A DNA stretch of 64,000 bases from Devosia sp. A16 (GTDB taxonomy: Bacteria > Pseudomonadota > Alphaproteobacteria > Rhizobiales > Devosiaceae): the NCBI RefSeq assembly GCF_001402915.1, contig NZ_CP012945.1:2395501-2459500 (forward strand). The letters are read 5' to 3'. The notes beneath the pieces are model-generated. The model was not told the origin of the DNA and searched no databases. It was given only the letters and a program-made list of their open reading frames with translations. The position numbers and the translations under genes are program-made. Shown piece after piece: positions 1 through 7,487 of this stretch (positions within the stretch are counted from its first letter, which is position 1; each line of letters opens with the position of its first letter).

Positions 1-359
1 CGCGAGTGAATTTCGCGCGCCGTCTTCTCGGCCTCGACCAGCAGGCGTGACATCGCCTGTTGCGCCGACACCGTGCACACCCGATAGAGCCGCGCATAGG
101 CCTCGTAGCCGGAGTTGAAAGCGCCGGTTAGCCTCTGCTTGCGGTCGTCGTCGGGCTCGTCCAGCGCGATCAGGTCGGCCATCTCGCCACGCCAGTCCGA
201 ACCGGCGCCCGGCTTGCACAGCGGATAGAGGAAGTAGAGGCTTCCCAGGATTTCGGAGAGCCGCTCCATCTCGGCCTGGTAGGGCGGATCGATGGCGCGC
301 GCCGGCCCTGCCGTCAGCAGCAGGGTGATCAGGACGAAGCAAAGCGGGCGGAGGCGCAT
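1..359 (-). CDS. TIGR02301 family secreted protein (partial)
   Basis: The start ATG is at 359 and the frame is open to the window edge, so the C-terminus is missing (119 codons visible). The first ~22 residues form a signal peptide (hydrophobic CFVLITLLLTAG, then an ARA-like cleavage site). The mature part has the pattern I associate with TIGR02301, a small periplasmic family of unknown function in Hyphomicrobiales: MERLSEILGSLYFLYPLC, then a Trp-Arg pair, a run of acidic residues, FNSGYEAYARLYRVC, and Ala/Gln-rich helix. Two Cys residues are visible and could pair. The family often sits beside a NUDIX gene, as here. Identification rests on recalled family pattern and context. Confidence 0.7.
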   Translation of the reverse strand, partial: MRLRPLCFVLITLLLTAGPARAIDPPYQAEMERLSEILGSLYFLYPLCKPGAGSDWRGEMADLIALDEPDDDRKQRLTGAFNSGYEAYARLYRVCTVSAQQAMSRLLVEAEKTAREIHS

Positions 360-391
360 GCCCTGATCCTTAAGTGAAACGCCCGCCTGCC

Positions 392-796
392 TCAACTGCG
401 ATCGAACACCCGGAAGGCGCCGGCCACCACCGCGCCGAGGTCCGGCGTTGTGTGCATGCCGCCGATCTCGTCGGCGCGCACCCAGCGCCAGGCGCTGACC
501 TCGTCGGAGGCGACGATCTCGCCCTCGAACGCTTCGGTGGCATAGACCTGCAGCACGAAGCGACCCTCGCCGAGGAACATCCGGCGGATCGGGTGCAGCC
601 GCCAGACGCTGAGCCCGATCTCTTCCCTGATCTCGCGTTCGGCCGCCCGCTCGGGCGTTTCGCCCGGCTCGAGCCGCCCGCCGGGCAGGCTCCACATGCC
701 GAAATACGGTTTCCGGGCGCGCTGGATCAGCAGCACCTTGTCGCGATCGATCAGGGCGACGCTGGCGGCATTGGGCGACTGTGTGGACTCGGGCAT
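392..796 (-). CDS. NUDIX hydrolase
   Basis: This 134-residue protein has a complete Nudix box at residues 40-62: G40, E46, R54-E55-I56, E58-E59 and G61 all fit the GX5EX7REUXEEXGU pattern. Such enzymes hydrolyse nucleoside diphosphates linked to another moiety and need a divalent cation held by the box glutamates. The IQRARKPYFGMWSLPGG stretch before the box resembles the MutT/ADP-ribose pyrophosphatase group, but the substrate cannot be read from sequence. It is cytosolic, with no signal peptide. It lies just upstream of the TIGR02301 gene on the same strand, 32 bases away, so the two are probably cotranscribed. Confidence 0.88.
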   Translation of the reverse strand: MPESTQSPNAASVALIDRDKVLLIQRARKPYFGMWSLPGGRLEPGETPERAAEREIREEIGLSVWRLHPIRRMFLGEGRFVLQVYATEAFEGEIVASDEVSAWRWVRADEIGGMHTTPDLGAVVAGAFRVFDRS

Positions 797-864
797 AACC
801 AGATGATTGTGGTTTGTCCTCGTCGGTGCAAGCGCCTAACTAAGCCGGATCAAGGAGCCGTCAA

Positions 865-1617
865 ATGTGCGGTCGCTACGCGACAACCCTGCCGCCGGAA
901 ATGATGGTCGAGCTGTTCAACCTGCTCAACCAGATCGATTTTCCGCCGCGCTACAACATCACCCCGACGCAGCCGATCGCGGTAGTGTGGGAGCAGGCGG
1001 GGCGCCGCACCATCCAGCTGGTGCGCTGGGGGTTCGTGCCCGGCTGGGTGAAGGACCCGCGTGAGTTCTCGCTGCTGATCAACGCCCGGGCCGAGACCAT
1101 GGCGGAAAAGCCGTCGTTCCGCGACGCGGTGCGCCACTCGCGCTGCATCGTGCCCGCCTCGGGCTATTACGAGTGGATGAAAGGGCCCGACGGCAAGCGC
1201 CAGCCCTACTACATCACCATGGCGGACGATACTCCCATGGTGTTTGCCGGTCTCTATTCGACCTGGTCCGGGCCCGACGGCGAGGAGGTGGATACGGCCT
1301 GCATCGTCACGGTTGAGCCCAATCTCGAGATCAGTTCGGTCTATGACCGGATGCCGGCGATGCTGACCGGCGATGCCGTCGACATGTGGCTCAACACCCG
1401 CGACTTCGACGTCAAGGCGGCCACGCAACTCGCCCTGCCGCTGCCGCCGGGCTCGCTGAAATACCACCCGGTGAGCAAGGCGGTGGGCCGCGCCGACGCC
1501 GATGGGCCGGAGTTGATCCGCCCGATCACCCCGGAGCAGGCGGAGGTCGAGGCTCAGGCGGCAAAGCCGAAGAAGAAGGCCGTGGCCGGCGGTGGCGGGC
1601 AGTTGGACCTGTTCTAG
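865..1617 (+). CDS. SOS response-associated peptidase-family (SRAP/YedK/HMCES-like) protein
   Basis: This 250-residue protein starts MCGRYA, so Cys2 becomes the N-terminal residue that links covalently to abasic sites in single-stranded DNA in YedK/HMCES proteins. Asn73 (in INARAET) and Glu103 (in SGYYEW) match the other conserved active-site residues. The usual HDRMP motif reads YDRMP here, so residue 160 is Tyr rather than the catalytic His. The C-terminal ~35 residues are an Ala/Glu/Lys-rich tail ending GGGQLDLF, common in alphaproteobacterial members. An RBS-like AAGGAG lies upstream. The gene is monocistronic, between a divergent NUDIX gene and a convergent neighbour. The His-to-Tyr change could alter cross-link reversal (inference). 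Confidence 0.92.
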   Translation: MCGRYATTLPPEMMVELFNLLNQIDFPPRYNITPTQPIAVVWEQAGRRTIQLVRWGFVPGWVKDPREFSLLINARAETMAEKPSFRDAVRHSRCIVPASGYYEWMKGPDGKRQPYYITMADDTPMVFAGLYSTWSGPDGEEVDTACIVTVEPNLEISSVYDRMPAMLTGDAVDMWLNTRDFDVKAATQLALPLPPGSLKYHPVSKAVGRADADGPELIRPITPEQAEVEAQAAKPKKKAVAGGGGQLDLF

Positions 1618-1640
1618 TGGGGCCGCTCCCAGGGCGAGCA

Positions 1641-2513
1641 CTAGATCAGCGGCGTGAACAGGCTTCGCTGCACCGGCAGTCCGACGCGCTCAAGATAGGA
1701 CACGACGCCGTAGATGAGCGTGTCGCTCATCGACATGATCCCGTCAGGTGTCTCGACCAGGGGCCGAAACGCTGTATTGGCATAGACCTCGTGCTCCAGC
1801 GTCCGGCTCTCGACCAGCGGGTTGCCGCGCAGCTGCGCCGGATAGAAAGCCGGATCGAGGTAGTTTTTGCGCCAGCCGCGCCGCGAGGCGTGCAGCCAGT
1901 TGATAAGCTCGTCGCGGCGTTCGGTCAGGGTTGCCTCGGTCACCACCGCAAGATTGTTGGGCAGCGGCGCGCCGTGTTCGAACAGCAGCGTTGCATGGGG
2001 TTCGACCCCGGCGAGCCGCAGCCGGTATTGCGGATCGACGACGAAATCGACCAGTCCGGCAATTCGCTTCTCGATCAGCGGCTGCGGGTCGTGACTGTAG
2101 GGCACGATGGTCACGTCGCCGGGCTGCACTCCGGCATGCGCCAGCAATTCCTCGACCATTGTCCGGTTCATGTCCGGCACTGACAGCGTGCGGCCCCTGA
2201 GCTCGCTCAGGCTGCGCACCGGCTCGTCGGCCCGGCTGACGATGCCGAGCGGGCTCTGCTGGAACTGCGCCCCGATGATGCAGAGCCGCGCGCCGCTGTC
2301 GCGGATCGTCGCCGCCACCGATTCCGGGGCGCTCAGCGCGATATCGACGGCGCCGTCGAGCAGCTTGTGCTCGGGCGTCAGGCCGGCATGGCCGGCAAGG
2401 TGCGCAACATCCAGACCGGCGGCTGCATAGAAGCCTTCTGCTGCAGCGACGAAATAGCCGATGAACTCGGAATCGTTGATCCACGACTGCTGGACGACGA
2501 GCTTTCTCACCAC
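1641..2513 (-). CDS. SsuA/THI5 (NMT1)-like substrate-binding protein without signal peptide
   Basis: The 290-residue protein starts at GTG 2513, just after a GGAGGGAAC ribosome-binding site. The fold pattern is that of NMT1/SsuA-type periplasmic binding proteins: an early WINDSEFIGYFVAAAEGFY helix, LLDGAVDIALSAPESV, and LSELRGRTLSVPD. Relatives bind sulfonates, nitrate, riboflavin or pyrimidine precursors, or are THI5-like enzymes. The protein begins straight at MVRKLVVQQSW, with no signal peptide or lipobox, and no permease or ATPase of this class is adjacent, so a cytosolic ligand sensor or enzyme is possible. It is divergent from the riboside operon, sharing the 154-base region that holds the LacI-type box. 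Confidence 0.7.
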   Translation of the reverse strand: MVRKLVVQQSWINDSEFIGYFVAAAEGFYAAAGLDVAHLAGHAGLTPEHKLLDGAVDIALSAPESVAATIRDSGARLCIIGAQFQQSPLGIVSRADEPVRSLSELRGRTLSVPDMNRTMVEELLAHAGVQPGDVTIVPYSHDPQPLIEKRIAGLVDFVVDPQYRLRLAGVEPHATLLFEHGAPLPNNLAVVTEATLTERRDELINWLHASRRGWRKNYLDPAFYPAQLRGNPLVESRTLEHEVYANTAFRPLVETPDGIMSMSDTLIYGVVSYLERVGLPVQRSLFTPLI

Positions 2514-2557
2514 GTTCCCTCCGAGTCCGATGGCATGACAGTTGGACAGATTCTCGC

Positions 2558-2587
2558 TTGACGGTCGACATGAAACGTTTAACTAAT
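2558..2587 (+). promoter_or_regulatory. Promoter with LacI-type operator for the riboside operon
   Basis: A -35-like TTGACG (2558-2563) and a -10-like ACTAAT (2582-2587) are 18 bases apart. Between them and touching the -10 is the box TGAAACGTTTAA (2571-2582), a near-palindrome around AAACGTTT of the kind bound by LacI-family repressors. The same 12 bases, with the same flanking promoter elements, occur at 16722-16733 before the permease operon. The likely regulator is the LacI protein encoded at 10702-11718. Promoter assignment is by eye. Confidence 0.7.
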
Positions 2588-2667
2588 ATCGACCAGGACC
2601 TCAAGCGGGGATCGTAGCGAGGTCTCGGGAGAGTGCCGGCCCGCCGGCATCAACAGGGGAATACGTC

Positions 2668-3984
2668 ATGTGGAAAGTCGCCGTCGCCGCAGCGTCTGTG
2701 CTGATCGCTGTATCGTCCAACGCCCTGGCCAGGGAGCCGGTCACGTTGTGGTTCTGGGGCGCGCCGCCCAACCTGCAGGAAGCCTTTGAGAAGGTGCTGG
2801 TCGAGCCGTTCAACGCCTCGCAGGACCAGTATGAACTGCAGATGGATTACAATAACGACGTGGACAACAACGTCCGCGTCTCGGTGCTGGCCGGCGAGGG
2901 ACCGGATCTCGTCTACACCTCCGGCCCGTCCTACATCGCGCCGCTGGCCAAGGCCGGCGTGCTCGAGCCGCTCGAGGGCTATGCTGAAAAGTTCGGCTGG
3001 AACGACAAGCTGCTGAAGCCGGTGCTCGACACCTGCCAGCAGCTCGGTCACCTCTACTGCATGCCCCCATCGCTGATTTCCGACGGCATGTTCTACAACA
3101 AGGCGCTGCTCGCGGAAAAAGGCTGGGCCGTGCCCAAGACCCTCGAGGAAGCCGAGACCATCATGAAGGCCGCGCAGGCCGACGGGCTCTACGCCTCGGT
3201 CACCGGCAACAAGGGCTGGCAGCCGGTCAACGAGAACTACGCCTCGATCTTCATCAACAACATCGTCGGACCGAACAAGTTCTACGACATCCTGTCGACC
3301 GGCAAGGGCTGGGACTCGCCCGAGATGCAGAAGGCGATCGAGGAGTCGGCGCGCTGGTTCAAGGCCGGCTATCTCGGCGGCAAGGACTACTTCTCGCTCA
3401 ATTTCGACGAGTCGATCTCGCTGGTCAGCCAGAAGAAGTCGCCCTTCTTCTTTGCCCCCTCGATCGGCTTCCAATGGGCCACCAACTACTTCAAGGACGC
3501 AACGGCCGGTGATTTCGCCTTTGCGCCGATCCCGCAGCTCGACGCCAGCCAGCCCTACCCGATCTACGACATGGGCGTAGCCTTTACCCTGTCGATCAAC
3601 GCCAATTCCAAGGTCAAGGACGGCGCCGCCCTGGTGCTCGACCGCATCTTCTCGCCCGAGTTCGCGGCCGAGATGGCCAAGGTCTGGCCGGGCTACTGGG
3701 GCATTCCGCTCAAGCAGTTCCCGACTGATCCCGCGGCGACGGGTCTGACGGCGTCGTTCCTCAACGCGATGGCCGACATGACCGCCGCCGTCGACAAGGG
3801 TACCTTCGGCTTCAAGATCGGCACCTTCTTCCCGCCGGCCACCAGCCAGGTGATGTTCGAAGACATCGAGAGCGTCTGGCTCGACAAGATGAGCGTCGCC
3901 GACATGCTGAAGAAGGCCGAGACCACCTACGCCGACGAGAAGGCGCAAGGTCTGGTGCAGGAACTCCCCAAGCCGTCCCTCTAG
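2668..3984 (+). CDS. Sugar-type ABC transporter substrate-binding protein
   Basis: This 438-residue protein has a signal peptide of about 21 residues (VAVAAASVLIAVSSNALA), then TLWFWGAP, the usual start of family-1 extracellular solute-binding proteins. Later features fit: LAGEGPDLVYTSGPSYIAPLAKAG in two parts, GMFYNKALLAEKGW, and a C-terminal helical region. It would capture ligand in the periplasm and deliver it to MalFG-type permeases. It is the first gene of a seven-gene operon driven by the operator-bearing promoter upstream, and its RBS is AGGGGA. The matching permeases (14990-16694) and ATPase (11757-12836) are on the opposite strand in the convergent operon. The ligand is unknown; downstream enzymes point to a riboside or related glycoside. 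Confidence 0.9.
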   Translation: MWKVAVAAASVLIAVSSNALAREPVTLWFWGAPPNLQEAFEKVLVEPFNASQDQYELQMDYNNDVDNNVRVSVLAGEGPDLVYTSGPSYIAPLAKAGVLEPLEGYAEKFGWNDKLLKPVLDTCQQLGHLYCMPPSLISDGMFYNKALLAEKGWAVPKTLEEAETIMKAAQADGLYASVTGNKGWQPVNENYASIFINNIVGPNKFYDILSTGKGWDSPEMQKAIEESARWFKAGYLGGKDYFSLNFDESISLVSQKKSPFFFAPSIGFQWATNYFKDATAGDFAFAPIPQLDASQPYPIYDMGVAFTLSINANSKVKDGAALVLDRIFSPEFAAEMAKVWPGYWGIPLKQFPTDPAATGLTASFLNAMADMTAAVDKGTFGFKIGTFFPPATSQVMFEDIESVWLDKMSVADMLKKAETTYADEKAQGLVQELPKPSL

Positions 3985-3997
3985 TTGGCTTGGCTCC

Positions 3998-4032
3998 GAC
4001 GCGGACGGCCATCCTCCCCGGTCGTCCGCGTC
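3998..4032 (+). other. Stem-loop after the binding-protein gene
   Basis: GACGCGGACG (3998-4007) pairs perfectly with CGTCCGCGTC (4023-4032) across a 15-base loop. No T-run follows, so it is not a classical terminator. Placed directly after the binding-protein stop, it more likely stabilises that part of the mRNA or causes partial termination, so that binding protein exceeds the downstream enzymes. Confidence 0.55.
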
Positions 4033-4062
4033 CTCCTCCCGGCCTGTGGCGGCGGGAGATCG

Positions 4063-5223
4063 ATGATCAAGAGGTCTGTTGTGGAACTGTCCAATCCGAT
4101 GCGCGAGCAGGTCTTTGCCACGCCGGGCGCCCTGCTCGAGGGCTTTGACGCGCTGGAGCTGAATGCCCGGCTCGCCGTCGAAACCCCCGATATCTACCGC
4201 ACCCAGCGCGTCGTGCTTACCGGCAGCGGCGATTCCTGGTTCGCCGCCAAGGCCGCCGAGCTCGCCTTCTGGATCGACGCCCAGGTTGCCGCCGAAGTGC
4301 GCTCGCCGCTCGAGGCAGGGCGCTACCAGTCGCAGCACTTTCCGCGCCGCGAGCTCGAGACCACGCTGCTGGTGGCGCTCTCCAATTCCGGCGCTGCCGC
4401 GCGAGTCGCCGAAGCGGCGACGCTGTGGCGCGGCGCCGGCGCCAAAGTGCTGGCCGTCACCAAAAACGAGGCTGGTCGGCTGGCCGGCATTGCCGATCGC
4501 ACGCTGCTTCTGCCGGTGCCCGAGCTGCCGAACGCCCCAGGGGTCGGCCCGTATCTGTTCGCCGTCCTCGGCCTTGAGCTGCTTGCCATCCGCTTCGGCG
4601 AAGTGAAGCTGGCGATCACCATGGACGAGGCACAGGCCCTGCGTGCCGAACTCAAGTCGCTGCTGGCGAGGCTGGAGGGCGTGGTCGCCGACCTCGACGC
4701 GCCGGCGCTGGAGGTGGCCGCCGCGATCTCCGGCGGGCAGCTGGTGGAATTCGTCGGCGGCGGTCCCAACTTTGCCGTCGCCGAGTATGGCGCCGCCAAA
4801 CTGCTCGAAGCCTCGGGCCGCCATGCGCTGGCGCGCGACCTCGAGGAGTGGACGCACCTCAACTATTTCGACAACGCGCCCACCCGGATCGCGACAGTTC
4901 TGGTGGTGCCGGCCAACAGCCCCACCCAGGGTCGGGCGGTCGAGCTGATCGCCTATATGCATAAGCTTGGCCGCAGCCTCGTGGTGGTTGGCGGCGGCGA
5001 GGCCGCCGAGCTGGTGCAGCGTCTCGGCCATGCCGTCCTCGCCGTTCCGGCGATCGCTGAACGCTGGTCGCCGCTCTTCACCAGCATCGCCCCGGCATTG
5101 CTCGCCGCCCATCTCAGCGCCCTGGACGGCGCCGAGTATGGCCGCGGCGGCAAGGCACCATGGGACGATAGCCGCACCGCCGCCACCGTGCAGCAGAGCG
5201 CTATCTGGGAGCCGGGCAAATGA
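4063..5223 (+). CDS. Tandem SIS-domain protein (GlmS isomerase-like)
   Basis: The ATG at 4063 is chosen because GGGAG lies just upstream and the open frame before it is in the intergenic hairpin region; this gives 386 residues. Two SIS domains are visible: one at about residues 30-170 with VLTGSGDSWFAAKAAEL and ALSNSGAAARVAEAA, and a second at about 210-350 with VEFVGGGPNFAVAEYGAAKLLEASG. This layout matches the isomerase half of GlmS and the AgaS/FrlB-type deglycases and isomerases, without the glutaminase domain. Likely role is isomerisation or deamination of a phosphosugar released by the operon's other enzymes (inference). Its last four bases overlap the next gene (ATGA). Confidence 0.85.
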   Translation: MIKRSVVELSNPMREQVFATPGALLEGFDALELNARLAVETPDIYRTQRVVLTGSGDSWFAAKAAELAFWIDAQVAAEVRSPLEAGRYQSQHFPRRELETTLLVALSNSGAAARVAEAATLWRGAGAKVLAVTKNEAGRLAGIADRTLLLPVPELPNAPGVGPYLFAVLGLELLAIRFGEVKLAITMDEAQALRAELKSLLARLEGVVADLDAPALEVAAAISGGQLVEFVGGGPNFAVAEYGAAKLLEASGRHALARDLEEWTHLNYFDNAPTRIATVLVVPANSPTQGRAVELIAYMHKLGRSLVVVGGGEAAELVQRLGHAVLAVPAIAERWSPLFTSIAPALLAAHLSALDGAEYGRGGKAPWDDSRTAATVQQSAIWEPGK

Positions 5224-5624
5224 GCCTTTCCAACCACAAGCTCTCGACCGTAGCGAACGCGGCCTACGAGATCACCGTCACCGTGCGCGAGGCCGTCGCT
5301 GCCTCCGGCATCCGCGACGGATTGTGCGTGGTGTTCGTGCCGCACACCACCGCCGGCCTGTCGATCAGCTCGTTCTGGGACCCCAAGGGGCTCGAGGACG
5401 TGCACGACGACATCAACCGCCTGGTGCCGACACGCATCGACTTCAAGCACCAGTTCGACACCCCGCAGGATGCCGCCGGGCACGTCAAATCGGTGCTGGT
5501 CGGGGTCAGCCTGACGCTGATCATCGTCGACGGGGCGCCGCTGCTCGGCCACTCGCAGGGGATCTTCTTCAACGAGTTCGACGGGCCGCGACAGCGCCAG
5601 TTCTTCGTGAAGTGCCATGGCTGA
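5220..5624 (+). CDS. YjbQ/UPF0047 family protein
   Basis: The 134-residue single-domain protein matches UPF0047/YjbQ. The signatures are FVPHTTAGLSI near residue 45, DDINRLVP, and the C-terminal LLGHSQGIFFNEFDGPRQRQ. E. coli YjbQ has weak thiamine-phosphate synthase activity, so databases call members secondary thiamine-phosphate synthase, but the physiological role is unsettled. The conserved His residues form a pocket in known structures. It is translationally coupled to the SIS gene (ATGA overlap) and overlaps the kinase gene by 8 bases. Its position inside a sugar/nucleoside catabolic operon suggests it acts on a sugar-phosphate or thiamine-like intermediate, which is inference only. Confidence 0.9.
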   Translation: MSLSNHKLSTVANAAYEITVTVREAVAASGIRDGLCVVFVPHTTAGLSISSFWDPKGLEDVHDDINRLVPTRIDFKHQFDTPQDAAGHVKSVLVGVSLTLIIVDGAPLLGHSQGIFFNEFDGPRQRQFFVKCHG

Positions 5625-6540
5625 CGCTGCCGACATCATCGTCGGCGCCGTCCTCATGGACAATATCGTCTATGCCGACGGCACCCGGCGCGACGACATC
5701 CCGGGCGGTGCGGGCCTTTACGCGCTGGCCGGGGCGACGCTGTTCGGCGACGATGCGGTGCTGGTTACCGGCACCGGCCGCGACCTGCCGCTGACCTTCG
5801 GTCCCTGGCTCGATCGCAACGGCCTGTCGACACGTGGCTTGCGCTTCGCTGACGACCACGCGCCGCGCAACATCATGCGCTATATCGACGAGCGCACCCG
5901 CACCGAGGCGCCGGTCTATGGCGCCGATCACTTCCGGCGGATCGAGCCGACCGCCGGCGACATCGCCAGGGTGATTGCTGGGGCCCGCAGCCTTTTCATC
6001 TTCCGCAATCTCGACCCAACGTTCTGGGCTGAAACCCTGCCGCTGCTCGCCGCCCATCGCCCCCTCACCATGTGGGAAATCGCGCTCGACGCGTGCCTGC
6101 CCGAGAACCTCGCTCGGATCGAGCAACTGGCCCGCCAGGTCGAAGCGCTGTCGATCAACCTCGAGGAGGCGGCGCTGATCTACGGCGCCGCCGAGGAAGC
6201 AACGCTGATCGCCCGGCTCGCTGCCATCGGCACCGGCACGGTGTTCCTCAGGGCCGGTGCGCGCGGCAGCTTCGTCATCACCCGCGGAGCGGCCCGCTTC
6301 GTGCCCAGCCTGCCGGTTGCGCCGGTCGACGTCACCGGCGGCGGCAATGCCTATGGCGGCGCAGCCCTGGTGGGGCTGGCGCAAGGCCTCGACCCGGTGC
6401 GCGCCGGGGCCATGGGCACCGTGGCGGCGCGCCTCGCCATCTCACAATACGGCCCCCCCGAAGCGGGGTCCGCCACGACGCGCGCGACGGCTGCCGCCCT
6501 CGTTGCCGAACTCATGACTATGCTGGAGCAGACCGCATGA
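5617..6540 (+). CDS. PfkB/ribokinase-like carbohydrate kinase with atypical active-site motif
   Basis: This 307-residue protein has the ribokinase fold pattern: an N-terminal sugar-binding GGAGLYALAGATLFG (residues ~30-45) and a C-terminal PfkB motif. The usual DTTGAGD motif reads DVTGGGNAYGG (residues 238-248), placing Asn244 where the catalytic base Asp normally lies. The same GGGN variant occurs in a Mak32-like branch of the superfamily, as I recall, so this may be a defined subfamily with a different activity rather than a dead enzyme. Expected role would be phosphorylation of the ribose or sugar released by its neighbours. It overlaps the YjbQ gene by 8 bases and the nucleoside hydrolase gene by 4. 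Confidence 0.8.
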   Translation: MADAADIIVGAVLMDNIVYADGTRRDDIPGGAGLYALAGATLFGDDAVLVTGTGRDLPLTFGPWLDRNGLSTRGLRFADDHAPRNIMRYIDERTRTEAPVYGADHFRRIEPTAGDIARVIAGARSLFIFRNLDPTFWAETLPLLAAHRPLTMWEIALDACLPENLARIEQLARQVEALSINLEEAALIYGAAEEATLIARLAAIGTGTVFLRAGARGSFVITRGAARFVPSLPVAPVDVTGGGNAYGGAALVGLAQGLDPVRAGAMGTVAARLAISQYGPPEAGSATTRATAAALVAELMTMLEQTA

Positions 6541-7484
6541 AGAAGATCCTGATCGATACCGACCCGGGGATGGACGATACCCTCGCCATCATCCTGGCGA
6601 TCAAATCCAAGGCAGTGCAACTGCTCGGCATTTCCTCAGTGGCCGGCAACTACCCGATCGAGGTGACGACCCGGAACGCGCTCAAGACCGTCGAACTGCT
6701 CAAGCGTAGCGACATTCCGGTGGCGCGTGGCATGGGCAAGCCGCTGGCGCGGCCTCTGGCCAAGGATCCGTTCTCGCACGGCTCCGACGGCCAGGCCGAA
6801 ACCCACCTGCCCGAGCCGACGACGAAGCCGAGCGGCAAGCACGGCGTCGATCAGATCATCGACATGGTGCGGGCCAATCCCGGCGAGGTGACGGTCATTA
6901 CCCTGGGGCCGCTGACCAACCTCGCCATGGCCTTCATGAAGGAGCCGGACATAGTACCGTTGGTCAAGGAGGTGGTGGCGATCGCCGGCTCCTTCGGGCT
7001 CAACAAGTATGCTTTCGCCAACGCCACCGGCGACACGCCGCAGAGCGAGTGGAACGTCTTCGTCGATCCCGAGGCGGCGCGGCTGGTGTTCGAGTCCGGT
7101 GTGCCGGTGCGGGCCGTCGGCCTCGATGTCGCGACGCATTTCGACATCAATTTCACCGAGGAGCAACTGGCGACGCTCAAGGCCTCGGCCCGGCCCGAAG
7201 CCAATATCGTCGAGAAGATGGTCCGGTTCGTCCAGGGCCGTGGGTTCGAATCCTATTGCGTGCTGATCGACTCGATGGCCGTGGCAGCGGTGATCGACGA
7301 GAGCCTGATCGGCACCACCCGGGCGCGGGTCGGGGTCGAGACCAAGGGGGAGCTGACGCTGGGGCAGACCGTCGCCGACTTCCGCCATCATCACGGCTGG
7401 GCCCACCTGCCAGAGATCGAGGTCGCCTCGAGCGCCGACTATCGGCGCTTCCTCGACCTGGTGATGACGCTGGTGCTGGAGTAA
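6537..7484 (+). CDS. Inosine/uridine-preferring nucleoside hydrolase family protein
   Basis: The ATG at 6537 overlaps the kinase stop (ATGA), giving 315 residues. The hallmark DTDPGMDD calcium- and ribose-binding motif is at residues 7-14. Other family elements are LGISSVAGNY, VTVITLGPLTNLA, NVFVDPEAARLVFESG and the terminal Asp in VLIDSMAVA (Asp245). The residue before that Asp is Ile, where group I enzymes have the catalytic His, so base specificity may differ. The family hydrolyses the N-glycosidic bond of ribonucleosides to free ribose and base. It is cytosolic. It sits between the kinase and an ARH-family gene, which supports a pathway that cleaves ribosyl bonds. Confidence 0.92.
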   Translation: MKKILIDTDPGMDDTLAIILAIKSKAVQLLGISSVAGNYPIEVTTRNALKTVELLKRSDIPVARGMGKPLARPLAKDPFSHGSDGQAETHLPEPTTKPSGKHGVDQIIDMVRANPGEVTVITLGPLTNLAMAFMKEPDIVPLVKEVVAIAGSFGLNKYAFANATGDTPQSEWNVFVDPEAARLVFESGVPVRAVGLDVATHFDINFTEEQLATLKASARPEANIVEKMVRFVQGRGFESYCVLIDSMAVAAVIDESLIGTTRARVGVETKGELTLGQTVADFRHHHGWAHLPEIEVASSADYRRFLDLVMTLVLE

Positions 7485-7487
7485 CCG

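Noticed and set aside
2650-5112. A long open frame of about 820 codons on the minus strand.
   Set aside because: It lies entirely opposite the binding-protein and SIS genes, has no recognisable domain, and is His/Gly/Arg-rich as expected for antisense of high-GC genes.
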